Of a DNA stretch of 24,845 nt, positions 7,244 to 14,825 are shown one piece after another; position 1 is the first letter of the stretch; each line of letters starts with the position of its first letter. This DNA is from Oscillospiraceae bacterium. GTDB taxonomy: Bacteria > Bacillota > Clostridia > Oscillospirales > Oscillospiraceae. The DNA is taken from contig JAFQDY010000156.1 of NCBI GenBank assembly GCA_017399325.1, positions 1 to 24,845 of the forward strand. Direction: 5' to 3'. A model generated the notes under the pieces. The model worked only from the letters and a program-made list of their open reading frames with translations. It had not been told where the DNA came from and did not search any database. The translations under genes and the position numbers were made by a program.

Positions 7244-8382
7244 TATTTCAGTTCTCCTTTGAAAATTACTTTATTTACTTTCATCCGGTGATCCACGATC
7301 ACCAGGTCAGCACGTTTTCCTACGGCGATCTCGCCGCGATCCAGCAAGCCAATGGCTCTGGAGGGGTTGTAGGAAGCATAACGGAACACATCCACGATGG
7401 ATGCGCCGGTGTGCTTCATCATATTCCGACAGGCCACATCCAGGCTCAGTTTCGAACCGGCGATCTCACCGGCAAAGTCAAAGCACAGGTCGGTCACACC
7501 GTCGTAGCCGTCAGGGATAGGGCCGTCAAATACGCAGGAATCAGAGATCAGGATCAAGCGGTCTTCGCCCTTGATCTTGCGGATCAGGCGCTGCATATAG
7601 GGATCTACATGGATACCGCGGCTGTCGCAGATCATTTCTGCGTAGATCTCACGGTTGTAGTTGACGGTTTCGTCCACGCACACGCCACGGACTTCCGGAT
7701 AGAACACGCGGTCGCCGGTTGCGTTGGTGTGGTGAGTGCCGATGCACAGACCGTAGGGCATCAGTGCCTCGATCTGCTGGGGAGATGCCTCGCTATGGCC
7801 CACAGAGAATTTGACCGTGGGGTTATTTTCCCGGGCGTCCAACACAAACTGCAGTATATTCTCACGCTCGGGGGCAAGAACCCAAACCTTGGCATCGGTG
7901 CCAACCGCGTCGATGACCGGTTGGTACTCCTCTTTTAAGATCGGGCCTTTCCAGGGGTTATTTTCCCGGTCAGCACCAAACTTGGGGTTCATATAGGGGC
8001 ACTCCATATAGAAACCCACGATGGATTCACCCTCGGGGGTGGCCATAGCCGCCTTCACAGTGGCGATCTGCTCCAAAAGCTGCTGGCCGTTCATATTGAA
8101 ATACAGGCAAGCCAAATTGGTGGTCGTGCCGTGCTTCAAATTAAACTGGGCCGCCTCGATGGGCTCATCGTAGTACCAATGGCCGCCACCGGCGTGGTTG
8201 TGAATGTCAATAAGACCGGGGCCTACATACAGGCCTTCCGCGTCCAGGATCTCACAGCCTTCGGGAATGGGGGTATTCCGCATTTCACCGAAACCGGCGA
8301 TCTTGCCGTCTTCTACAAACAGAACGGCTTCCGGGATCAGGTGATCTCTCATAACCAATTCTGCATTGATAATTGCGAGCAT
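7243..8382 (-). CDS. NagA-like N-acyl-amino-sugar-phosphate deacetylase (amidohydrolase)
   Basis: This 379-residue metal-dependent amidohydrolase resembles N-acetylglucosamine-6-phosphate deacetylase. The metal and catalytic residues are all recognisable: HNHAGG (His61, His63), MECPY (Glu127), GHSEA (His196), GTHHTNA (His217) and LISDSC (Asp281). The C-terminal strand region has NPSRAIGL and GKRADLVIVD, typical of the family. The start is ATG at 8382, with AGGAG 10 bases upstream. A GTG three codons earlier (8391) is only one base from that site and is unlikely. It is coupled to the NagB-like gene and lies downstream of a ceramidase-like gene. A deacylase for a modified amino-sugar or amino-polyol phosphate is the best guess. 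Ordinary GlcNAc-6-P is possible but less favoured because its NagB partner is unusual. Confidence 0.88.
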   Translation of the reverse strand: MLAIINAELVMRDHLIPEAVLFVEDGKIAGFGEMRNTPIPEGCEILDAEGLYVGPGLIDIHNHAGGGHWYYDEPIEAAQFNLKHGTTTNLACLYFNMNGQQLLEQIATVKAAMATPEGESIVGFYMECPYMNPKFGADRENNPWKGPILKEEYQPVIDAVGTDAKVWVLAPERENILQFVLDARENNPTVKFSVGHSEASPQQIEALMPYGLCIGTHHTNATGDRVFYPEVRGVCVDETVNYNREIYAEMICDSRGIHVDPYMQRLIRKIKGEDRLILISDSCVFDGPIPDGYDGVTDLCFDFAGEIAGSKLSLDVACRNMMKHTGASIVDVFRYASYNPSRAIGLLDRGEIAVGKRADLVIVDHRMKVNKVIFKGELK

Positions 8383-8405
8383 AGTTTTCACGCTCCTATT
8401 GTTTT

Positions 8406-9746
8406 TTAACGCAGGCTGTCCAGCAATGCCTTGCCCTCTTGGATGAGTTGCTCTGCTGCACCAGCCTTATAATTGGATGCTTTGGCTTCGTAACCGCCCT
8501 CATCATAGGCATCCTTGGTGGGGAAATAGCCTTCCCGGCCGTTGGTCATACAGGTAGGCATCACCATATCCCAACCTTCTGCCTCTTTGACGCCCACGCC
8601 AACTGCATTAAAGGGTTCTGCTGGGTAGCCAACCAAGGCTACATTACCCACAGACACGGCGCTGATGGACATAGAGAAGAATTCAGGGCCGTTCTCAAGA
8701 CGAATCTTACGGTTGGAGTCAGCAATGATGGTGGTCAGTTCCATACCCTCGAAGGGGATCTCATCGTCCTTGCCTGCCTTGTGCAGTTCGTAGTACTTAC
8801 GGGCCATGGGCATTTCGTCGGGGGTGGGCATATTGGAGGGCATCTGAATGACCTTGCGGGCAAACTTGATGCTGTCCACATCCACATAGTTGACCACCTC
8901 ATACACCTGCATAGCCGCAGCGGCCATCACATTGCCCACATGACGGGAATAGCCGTAACCCCGGGGTGCATCAAAGTCAAAGTGCAGATAGTTCATCTGA
9001 CCGTCCTTGGCATTGACATTGATGTGATTTAGGTCACCCTCGCAGCCATTGAAGAAGATGGCCTTTACATTATCCAGAGTCTTTTCCAGGGTCCTGCGGA
9101 AGAAACCGGGCCAGTCGGCAGAGAATTTCAGACCGCCGATGCAGTCGGGATGGTTGCCCATATTGCCCAGCACAATAGTCTCAGCCCCCTCACGGTCAAA
9201 ACGCAGAACGTTGACACGCTCGTCCACATCACCGATGGGGTAGAGAATATCCGGGTTGCCCACGCCGGGGTTGGTGCGGACAGAGCCGTCTTTCATACGG
9301 AAACGACGGATAAACGCCACATTGGGTGCCTTGCTGATGGCCCAACCCATACGGGCAGGCTTCAGATCTTCCAAAGCAAATTTTGCAGCTGCCCGGAAGC
9401 GTCTACGCAGAAATTCCGTATAGTGTGCAACGGTTTCATTGGCAGACTCGAAACTGATAGAACCGGCAGTGTGGGTGTGAATGGCGTGGATAATGATGGC
9501 TTCCTTAGGAAGACCGGTTTCCTCCGCCACGTTCTCAATGAAAATGTTTACGTCGGCGGTCTCGATGGCACCGGCATCCAAGGTCATCAGAACGACCTTG
9601 CTATCACCGCAGGCCAAGGCCAATGCGTTGATCTCCAGTTCGTCCAGAACACCTTCTGCAAGCCGCTGGAACATATAGCCCCGCATAGGAATGCCAAGCG
9701 GCGGGGTCACATTCACTCTCGCAAAACCGGCACATAATGTGTTCAT
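8406..9746 (-). CDS. Neutral/alkaline ceramidase-like zinc hydrolase, copy A
   Basis: This 446-residue protein fits the N-terminal catalytic domain of the neutral/alkaline non-lysosomal ceramidase family (PF04734), whose known members hydrolyse an amide with a zinc ion. Candidate zinc ligands are in place: HTHT (His90/His92), MGNHPDCIGG (His199), YPAEPFN (Glu377) and a tyrosine in EGYFPTKDAYDEGGYEA (405-421). The NGCEGDLNHINV segment (233-244) also fits. The protein lacks the C-terminal domain of longer ceramidases and has no signal peptide, so it should act in the cytosol. It lies 15 bases after the YjbQ gene, with GGAGG before the ATG. It is a paralogue of the gene at 11154. Within a sugar operon it more likely acts on an amide or ester of a small sugar or polyol than on ceramide. 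Confidence 0.85.
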   Translation of the reverse strand: MNTLCAGFARVNVTPPLGIPMRGYMFQRLAEGVLDELEINALALACGDSKVVLMTLDAGAIETADVNIFIENVAEETGLPKEAIIIHAIHTHTAGSISFESANETVAHYTEFLRRRFRAAAKFALEDLKPARMGWAISKAPNVAFIRRFRMKDGSVRTNPGVGNPDILYPIGDVDERVNVLRFDREGAETIVLGNMGNHPDCIGGLKFSADWPGFFRRTLEKTLDNVKAIFFNGCEGDLNHINVNAKDGQMNYLHFDFDAPRGYGYSRHVGNVMAAAAMQVYEVVNYVDVDSIKFARKVIQMPSNMPTPDEMPMARKYYELHKAGKDDEIPFEGMELTTIIADSNRKIRLENGPEFFSMSISAVSVGNVALVGYPAEPFNAVGVGVKEAEGWDMVMPTCMTNGREGYFPTKDAYDEGGYEAKASNYKAGAAEQLIQEGKALLDSLR

Positions 9747-9761
9747 TATGTTGTCCTCCGA

Positions 9762-10388
9762 TTACACGCGGCCTTCCAACTGGTTATCGTAGTGCAGGTC
9801 GTATGCCTTTTCTTCGTCGGTGAACTTGCGCAGGGTATTGATGGTCTCGCCGTTCTTCCACTTGCGGTCATTTACGTCTTCAGTGGTACCCATAACGGTG
9901 ATGTTAGCCTGACGGGGACGGGCACGAACGTGGTCCCAGTCGATGAAGTAGATGTGTGCAAACTCGCCGCCGTCCAGTTTGCCGTCCTTGATGGTCAGGG
10001 TTTCGGAACGGCCGAAGAATACGGAGCGCAGGTGGCCATCGGTATTCATGGAGGTGTAGTTGCCGGGCTCGTCAACATAGCGGCCAAACTGTGCGTGGAT
10101 GGGGCCGGGGTGACGGTAGTCGCCTTCGTTGGTGTAGTCGGGGATCATCTTGCGCATAATGTCCAGCAGGTCGTGCTGCAGGTACTCCAGGTCGAAGGAG
10201 TCGATGTCGTGAGAGCACTCCTGAACCATAACGGAGCAGGTAGTGTGGTGGGAAACCACAGCGACAGTGCCGTTCTTAACGCCGGACTCTTTTACGATCT
10301 GCATAACTTCCTTGGAAATGTCGTGGAAGGTGGGGATCCAGCCACGGGACTGCAGTTGCAATTCTTTTTGATAAACCTTAAATTCCAT
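9762..10388 (-). CDS. YjbQ/UPF0047-family protein, extended form
   Basis: This 208-residue protein belongs to the YjbQ (UPF0047) family, often labelled secondary thiamine-phosphate synthase after weak in vitro activity. The true role is unsettled. Core motifs are VVSHHTTCSVMVQE (44-57), GHLRSVFFGRSETLTIKDGK (118-137) and IDWDHVRARPRQ (149-160). Typical members have about 130-140 residues. This one carries about 35 extra residues before the GHLRS motif and about 45 after the RARPR motif. GGAGGTAA before the ATG is a strong ribosome binding site. It lies between the TIM-like and ceramidase-like genes, so a catabolic step on a phosphorylated small molecule fits the context better than thiamine synthesis. 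That is inference. Confidence 0.85.
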   Translation of the reverse strand: MEFKVYQKELQLQSRGWIPTFHDISKEVMQIVKESGVKNGTVAVVSHHTTCSVMVQECSHDIDSFDLEYLQHDLLDIMRKMIPDYTNEGDYRHPGPIHAQFGRYVDEPGNYTSMNTDGHLRSVFFGRSETLTIKDGKLDGGEFAHIYFIDWDHVRARPRQANITVMGTTEDVNDRKWKNGETINTLRKFTDEEKAYDLHYDNQLEGRV

Positions 10389-10421
10389 TTTTTGTTACCT
10401 CCAAAAAATAATTTCTTTATT

Positions 10422-11123
10422 TTATGCGTGGCGCTCGTCCCACGCTTTGCGGACTGCTGCGATCATCTCATCCACCATAGCGGCCCGGTCTTTTGCCTTG
10501 GCTACGCCGGAAGAAGAACCGGTGGCATCTGCGCCGGCGATGATGGTGTTGTACACATCGGTGCCGTTTGCAATACCGGCAGCGGTGAGTACCAGAATAT
10601 CAGGGTTGACGCTCTTGACGCACTTGGTTGCGGCTTCCACATACTCAGGGCCCACGCTGACGCCGGTGCCGATCAGTTCGGAAGGCTCTGCAACGATAAT
10701 ATCGGGCGCCAAAGTGGCGATCTTGGAAGCGTCTGCCATAGAGTCGGCGCAGACGATAGTCAGCAAGCCGACCTCTTCAGCGCGCTTGATGGTTTCCGCC
10801 AGAACCTCGAAGGTTACAGGCTTTTCCACGTGGTTCAGCATAACGCCCTCAGCGCCTGCGGCAACCAGGGACTCAGGCAGAATGTCTGCCAGACCCCGGC
10901 CCACGGGAATGGGGTCCATATGGGGGGCAAACACGTGGATATGCTTGGTATTTTCCTTCACCCGGCGAATATCCACCACAGGGCAGGTGAAAATGATGTC
11001 CACGCCGTATTTTTCGGATGCGGCATCGGCGGCTTTTGCCAGTTCCAAAATCTCATCGCCGTACAGGTAGGATTTCGGGCCGATCTCAAAGAAAGGCGCT
11101 TTGATACTGCATTTTGCGTTCAT
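10422..11123 (-). CDS. Triosephosphate isomerase-family protein (short, archaeal-like)
   Basis: This 233-residue TIM-barrel protein has the length and motifs of the short archaeal-type triosephosphate isomerase. Candidate catalytic residues are Lys17 (EIGPKSYLYG), His68 (FAPHMDPIPVGRG) and Glu146 (VAEPSELIGTGVSVG). The phosphate-binding end AAGIANGTDVYN then GADATGSSSGVAKAKD is well preserved. The usual Asn before the catalytic Lys (NxK) is Gly here. Clostridia normally carry a longer TpiA in the glycolysis cluster, so this copy is probably a dedicated isomerase for a ketose or aldose phosphate, as seen for TIM-like enzymes in erythritol catabolism. AGGAG precedes the ATG by 8 bases. It follows the first ceramidase-like gene by 30 bases. 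Confidence 0.85.
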   Translation of the reverse strand: MNAKCSIKAPFFEIGPKSYLYGDEILELAKAADAASEKYGVDIIFTCPVVDIRRVKENTKHIHVFAPHMDPIPVGRGLADILPESLVAAGAEGVMLNHVEKPVTFEVLAETIKRAEEVGLLTIVCADSMADASKIATLAPDIIVAEPSELIGTGVSVGPEYVEAATKCVKSVNPDILVLTAAGIANGTDVYNTIIAGADATGSSSGVAKAKDRAAMVDEMIAAVRKAWDERHA

Positions 11124-11153
11124 ATTCTTTTCTCCTATATGTAAATTCTCGCT

Positions 11154-12533
11154 TTAGTGAAGTTCGTTAAGCAGCGCAACGCTCTGCTGGACAATGATCT
11201 CCGCAGTGCCTGCTTTGAAACGGGAAGATCTTGCTTCGTAGCCACCCTCGTCGTAGGAGTCCTGCATAGGGAAGTAACCTTCGCTGCCGTTACACAGGCA
11301 GCAAGGCAGCACCAGATCCCAGCCTTCGGCTTTCTTGATACCGAGGCCAACGCCGTTGAACGGCTCACCGGGAACGCCCGCAAATGCCACATTGCCGATG
11401 GCCACGCCAGTCAGGGTCATGGGGAATTCTGCAGGACCGTTTTCCAGCCTTACCATACGGCCGGCTTCTGCCACTACGGTGGTCAGTTCCATACCCTCGA
11501 AGGGGATCTCTTTGTCCTTGCCTGCTTTGTGCAGGTCGTTATACTTGTGGGCCAGAGGCAGGTCCTCGGGCTTGGGCATATTGGACGGCACGAAAATTTT
11601 CTGGAGTTTGGTGCGGATGGAATCCACATCCACATAATTGACCTTTTCAAAAACCTGCAGCACTGCGCCGGTCATCACATTGGCCATATGGATGGAATGG
11701 CGGTAGCCGCGGGCCACATCGTCAAAGTCGTGGAACATACCGTTCAGATCGCCGCCCTTGGCATTCACATTCACATGGTTCACATCGCCCTCGCAGCCGT
11801 TGAAGAACATTGCCTTCACATTGCTCAGGGATTTTTCCAGTTGATGGCGGAACAAGGCGGGCCAGTCGCCGGAGATCAGGCTGCCGCCGACCACATCCGG
11901 GTGGCAACCCATATTGGCGATCACGATGGACTCGCCGCCTTCCCGGTCAAACCGCAGTACATTGACCCGCTCGTCCACATCGCCGATGGGATGCAGAATA
12001 TCCGGGTTTCCCACGCCGGGGTTGGTGCGGACTTTGCCGTCTTTCATACGGAAGCGGCGGACAAACGCAATGTTGGGCGCGTGGCCTACAGACCAGCCCA
12101 TCTTGGCGGGTTTCAAATCGTTCAGCGCCATCATTGCCGCATCGGCAAATTTTCTGCAGAGCATCAAGCCGTATTGCCGGTTGATCGCCTGTTTGCTGTC
12201 GTCAGCACCGGAGACCTGCATACCGCCCTTGCCGTCAATATTGACCACAGGGCCTGTATGGGTATGGGTAGAGTGGATCAGGATCTGATCCCACGTCAAA
12301 TCGGTGGCTTCGCAAATATATTTGCAAATTTCATTTTGGGCTGTGCCGTTGATATAGCACAGATCAGCGGTCATCAAAACCACTTTGCTCTCCCCTGCCG
12401 CCAATGCCAGCGCATTGATCTCCAGTTCGTCCAGAACGCCCTCTGCGTACCGGGCGTGGAAGTAACCCACGATCTCCGTACCCATGGGCGGTGTGATGTT
12501 TACGCGACTGAATCCTGCTTGTAATGTATTCAT
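11154..12533 (-). CDS. Neutral/alkaline ceramidase-like zinc hydrolase, copy B
   Basis: This 459-residue paralogue of the gene at 8406 is the first gene of the eight-gene operon. The same family motifs are present: STHTHTGP (His90/His92), MGCHPDVVGG (His211), GVPGEPFN with the expected Glu, and EGYFPMQDSYDEGGYEA. Compared with copy A it has an extra segment after the HTHTGP motif (NIDGKGGMQVSGADDSKQ), close to the expected active-site rim, which may change specificity. No signal peptide is seen, so it is probably cytosolic. The start is ATG at 12533, with AGGTGA just upstream. A GTG three codons earlier (12542) overlaps that site and is rejected. The leader is about 30 bases from the promoter at 12572-12600. 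Confidence 0.86.
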   Translation of the reverse strand: MNTLQAGFSRVNITPPMGTEIVGYFHARYAEGVLDELEINALALAAGESKVVLMTADLCYINGTAQNEICKYICEATDLTWDQILIHSTHTHTGPVVNIDGKGGMQVSGADDSKQAINRQYGLMLCRKFADAAMMALNDLKPAKMGWSVGHAPNIAFVRRFRMKDGKVRTNPGVGNPDILHPIGDVDERVNVLRFDREGGESIVIANMGCHPDVVGGSLISGDWPALFRHQLEKSLSNVKAMFFNGCEGDVNHVNVNAKGGDLNGMFHDFDDVARGYRHSIHMANVMTGAVLQVFEKVNYVDVDSIRTKLQKIFVPSNMPKPEDLPLAHKYNDLHKAGKDKEIPFEGMELTTVVAEAGRMVRLENGPAEFPMTLTGVAIGNVAFAGVPGEPFNGVGLGIKKAEGWDLVLPCCLCNGSEGYFPMQDSYDEGGYEARSSRFKAGTAEIIVQQSVALLNELH

Positions 12534-12571
12534 CCTTTTCACCTCATTTTGGTATAGGTATAACTATGTCT

Positions 12572-12600
12572 ATAATACCTTCCAAAGGCAAATTTGTCAA
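12572..12600 (-). promoter_or_regulatory. Strong sigma-A promoter of the eight-gene operon
   Basis: On the minus strand, TTGACA (12595-12600, perfect consensus) and TATTAT (12572-12577) are separated by 17 bases. The transcript would begin near 12565, about 30 bases before the ATG of ceramidase-like copy B. Confidence 0.85.
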
Positions 12601-12683
12601 TTGATACCAACCACTTTGGGCGTTTTTTTCCAAATATTTTTGGGCTTTCCCGGTTGCAGATTTGTAAATTTTCTCCCAACAGG

Positions 12684-12712
12684 TTGAAGGCCGGAAATTT
12701 TTGTGCTATACT
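12684..12712 (+). promoter_or_regulatory. Sigma-A promoter of the SIS-YesL operon
   Basis: TTGAAG (12684-12689) and TATACT (12707-12712) are separated by 17 bases. Transcription would begin near 12719, with GGAGGG and the ATG at 12747 following. Confidence 0.8.
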
Positions 12713-12746
12713 GGGCAAAGAGATATATTTTAGGAGGGTTTTTCTT

Positions 12747-13349
12747 ATGAAAAAGGAAAGTCTGAACGCAATTTACGAAGCCTATGATATTGAAGCCGCC
12801 TGCATTATGGAAATGAAGGCCTACATTGACGAAGCCCAGTTTTCCAAAGCGGTCGATCTGCTAAGCCGTGCGCCCCGCATCGGCACTTGCGGCTGCGGTC
12901 ATTCCGGCATTATCTGCCAACATATGGCCCACTTAATGTGCTGCATCGAGCGTCCCGCCCGCTTTATCTCCCCTGCCGAGGCCGTTCACGGCGCAACAGG
13001 ATTCCTGCAGACCGGTGATGTGATGATCTTCGCCTCCCGGGGCGGCAAAACCAAGGAACTGCTCCCCATCGTTGACATCTGCAAGGCAAAAGGCGTGTCC
13101 ATCATTACCGTTACCGAAAATATGGAGTCCCCTCTTGCCCAGGCTGCCGATGTGGTGCTGAAGCAGCACGTAAACAGAGAGACCGACAAGTGGAATGCCC
13201 AAGGCACCACTTCCACCACTGCCCTGTGTATGATCTTCCACGCGCTGCAGGCAGCCGTGATCGAAGAGACCGGCTATCAGGCTGAGCAATTTGCCCTCAT
13301 TCACCCGGGCGGAGCCGTTGGTGAACGGCTGAACAACAAGGCGCTGTAA
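12747..13349 (+). CDS. SIS-domain sugar-phosphate isomerase (KdsD/GutQ-like)
   Basis: This 200-residue single SIS-domain protein resembles arabinose-5-phosphate isomerases without the CBS domains. Motifs are GTCGCGHSG (46-54, sugar-phosphate binding), MIFASRGGKTKE (93-104), ITVTENMESPLAQAADVVL (120-138), GTTSTTA (153-159) and HPGGAVGERL (186-195), which matches the KdsD HPGGALG end. Such enzymes interconvert aldose and ketose phosphates in the cytosol. The start at 12747 is set by GGAGGG. The open frame extends upstream without a start signal. It leads an operon with a YesL-like gene 21 bases downstream and is divergent from the eight-gene operon, whose kinase product could be its substrate. 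That link is inferred. Confidence 0.88.
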   Translation: MKKESLNAIYEAYDIEAACIMEMKAYIDEAQFSKAVDLLSRAPRIGTCGCGHSGIICQHMAHLMCCIERPARFISPAEAVHGATGFLQTGDVMIFASRGGKTKELLPIVDICKAKGVSIITVTENMESPLAQAADVVLKQHVNRETDKWNAQGTTSTTALCMIFHALQAAVIEETGYQAEQFALIHPGGAVGERLNNKAL

Positions 13350-13370
13350 GGCCCTTTTCAGGAGATTTTC

Positions 13371-14030
13371 ATGAGCAAACTGTTTAACAGCAATAACATT
13401 TTTATGCAGACAGTGGATCGGTTTTTCACTTTCTGCATGCTCAACATATTCACTGTGGTGTGCTGCCTGCCCATTGTAACGGTGGGCGCTGCCCTCACCG
13501 CCTGCAGCAAGGCTATGCAGGAAATGGTTACCGATCCGGAAGCGGCCGTGGGCAAGATATATTTTCAGACATTCAAAAAATGCTTTTGGCAATCCACCGT
13601 TTTGTGGCTGATCAATCTGCCGATCCTGGCTTTTGTGATCGTAGACGCGGTGCTGCTGCACTACAATTTCAGCGGCCCGATGGCCGTTGTTACTTATGTG
13701 GTGCTGGGCGTTGTGGCGTTTCTTACCTTAAGTGTTGACGCTTTCGCCTTCCAGATGATTCCCCGCTATGCCGATACCCTGAAAAATCACATCAGCAACG
13801 CATTTTATCTGGCCACCCGCAACCTGCACAGAACGATCCCTCTGGTCGTTTTGGCGATTTGCCCCTTTGTGATCGCCGCTTTGGCCCCTATGTTTTTCTT
13901 TAAGACCATTGTTTTGTGGATGTTTATCGGCATCAGCTGCATCGTTTTTTTACACACCCAACTGGTTTTGCCCGTGCTTTTGGACATGGAAGAAACCGAT
14001 GAAGAAACCACACAGGAAGCGGAACTATGA
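13371..14030 (+). CDS. YesL-like (DUF624) membrane protein
   Basis: This 219-residue protein has about five predicted membrane segments, at residues 18-43, 74-97, 102-124, 155-173 and 177-203. The N-terminal half has the DUF624/YesL pattern: LFNSNNIFMQTVDRF, a membrane segment ending LPIVTVGAALTA, then an amphipathic stretch. YesL proteins often lie beside sugar ABC transporters or glycan-use genes, but their function is unknown. No transporter lies next to it here. AGGAG precedes the ATG by 7 bases. The TGA stop overlaps the ATG of the next gene (ATGA), which implies translational coupling. Confidence 0.8.
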   Translation: MSKLFNSNNIFMQTVDRFFTFCMLNIFTVVCCLPIVTVGAALTACSKAMQEMVTDPEAAVGKIYFQTFKKCFWQSTVLWLINLPILAFVIVDAVLLHYNFSGPMAVVTYVVLGVVAFLTLSVDAFAFQMIPRYADTLKNHISNAFYLATRNLHRTIPLVVLAICPFVIAALAPMFFFKTIVLWMFIGISCIVFLHTQLVLPVLLDMEETDEETTQEAEL

Positions 14031-14770
14031 CAATACTGGAATACGCAAAAAAAGAACTGGGAAAACTGAAAGATCAGCCCCCCAAAAAACGGCTGGAATA
14101 CATTTGGGAATACTACAAGATCCACTTGATCGTGGTCTTTTTGGTCCTTTTGCTTTTGGCTCAGGGCATTGTTTCCCTTTGCACCCATAAAGACACGGTG
14201 TTCTCCGGCGTTCTGATCAACTCGTCCCTGGACACCGACAGCAAGCCATTTATGGCAGAACTGGCAGACCATATGGATGTGAACGAAAAGAAAGAGCAAA
14301 TCTCTTTCTCCACAAACATCTTTATGACCAATGAATCTGCGGACAAGGCCGTGGCCCTGCAAAGTATTATGGCCAGCGTCACTATTAAGGAACTGGATAT
14401 GGTAACCGGTCCTGAAGAAGCATTTCAGATCTGCGCATACAACGCCAGCAATATGTTTGCGGATCTGCGGGATCATCTGAATGCGGACACATTGGAAAAA
14501 CTGTCTGACCGGTTATATTACATTGATGGTGCAATTTTGGAAAAGTTGAATGCACCGGTGGGCACACAAGTGGATACCAGCCAACTGATCTACCCCGACC
14601 CGAAAAAGCCGGATACGATGGAAAAACCCATTCCTGTGGGCATTGATGTAAGCGATACGGAATTTGTTTCCGCTTACTTCAGCCAGAGCGGCGCTTATTA
14701 CTTGGGTATGATCACCAACACCACCCGTCCGGAGACGGTGTTGAAATTCATTGATTATCTCTTTTCCTGA
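14027..14770 (+). CDS. Unrecognised membrane-anchored protein downstream of YesL
   Basis: I do not recognise this 247-residue protein. It has a charged N-terminus (about 32 residues), one strong membrane segment (about 33-52, IHLIVVFLVLLLLAQGIVSL), and a C-terminal domain of about 190 residues that probably lies outside the membrane and has no cysteine-rich or enzymatic motif I can identify. The domain ends ETVLKFIDYLFS. It is coupled to the YesL-like gene by an ATGA overlap, with AGGAAG as ribosome binding site, so the two products may form a membrane complex. The operon ends 11 bases later at a strong hairpin. Confidence 0.75.
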   Translation: MTILEYAKKELGKLKDQPPKKRLEYIWEYYKIHLIVVFLVLLLLAQGIVSLCTHKDTVFSGVLINSSLDTDSKPFMAELADHMDVNEKKEQISFSTNIFMTNESADKAVALQSIMASVTIKELDMVTGPEEAFQICAYNASNMFADLRDHLNADTLEKLSDRLYYIDGAILEKLNAPVGTQVDTSQLIYPDPKKPDTMEKPIPVGIDVSDTEFVSAYFSQSGAYYLGMITNTTRPETVLKFIDYLFS

Positions 14771-14780
14771 TCTTAAGATG

Positions 14781-14818
14781 AAAAAATCGCCAAAGTCGTT
14801 TGACTTTGGCGATTTTTT
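14781..14818. terminator. Bidirectional terminator between the SIS operon and the paralogue array
   Basis: A perfect inverted repeat has 17-base arms (14781-14797 and 14802-14818) and the loop GTTT. The stem is AAAAAATCGCCAAAGTC, so each strand ends in six T. It should stop transcription from the SIS-YesL operon (+) and from the array (-), whose last stop codon is at 14826-14828. Confidence 0.93.
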
Positions 14819-14825
14819 ATTGTTT

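Larger units (their letters stand above)
12534..12746. promoter_or_regulatory. Divergent control region with operator-like inverted repeats
   Basis: This 213-base region separates the eight-gene operon (-) from the SIS operon (+) and contains one good promoter for each. Between and around them are CCAA/TTGG inverted repeats: CCAACCACTTTGG (12607-12619), CCAAATATTTTTGG (12630-12643), and TTGGTAT at 12549-12555 facing GATACCAA at 12603-12610. The last pair brackets the minus-strand promoter, as an operator would. No regulator gene is present in the window, so the binding protein is unknown. Confidence 0.5.

Noticed and set aside
9792..12524. Two plus-strand frames of about 450 codons opposite the YjbQ, TIM-like and ceramidase-like genes
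   Set aside because: They are shadows of motif-bearing minus-strand genes, with no start signals and no recognisable domains.
4116..12533. Standard GlcNAc/sialic acid catabolism operon
   Set aside because: The NagA-like protein fits, but the NagB-like active site is altered, there is no NanA, NanE, NanK or NagE, and the ceramidase-like, YjbQ and FGGY genes have no place in that pathway.
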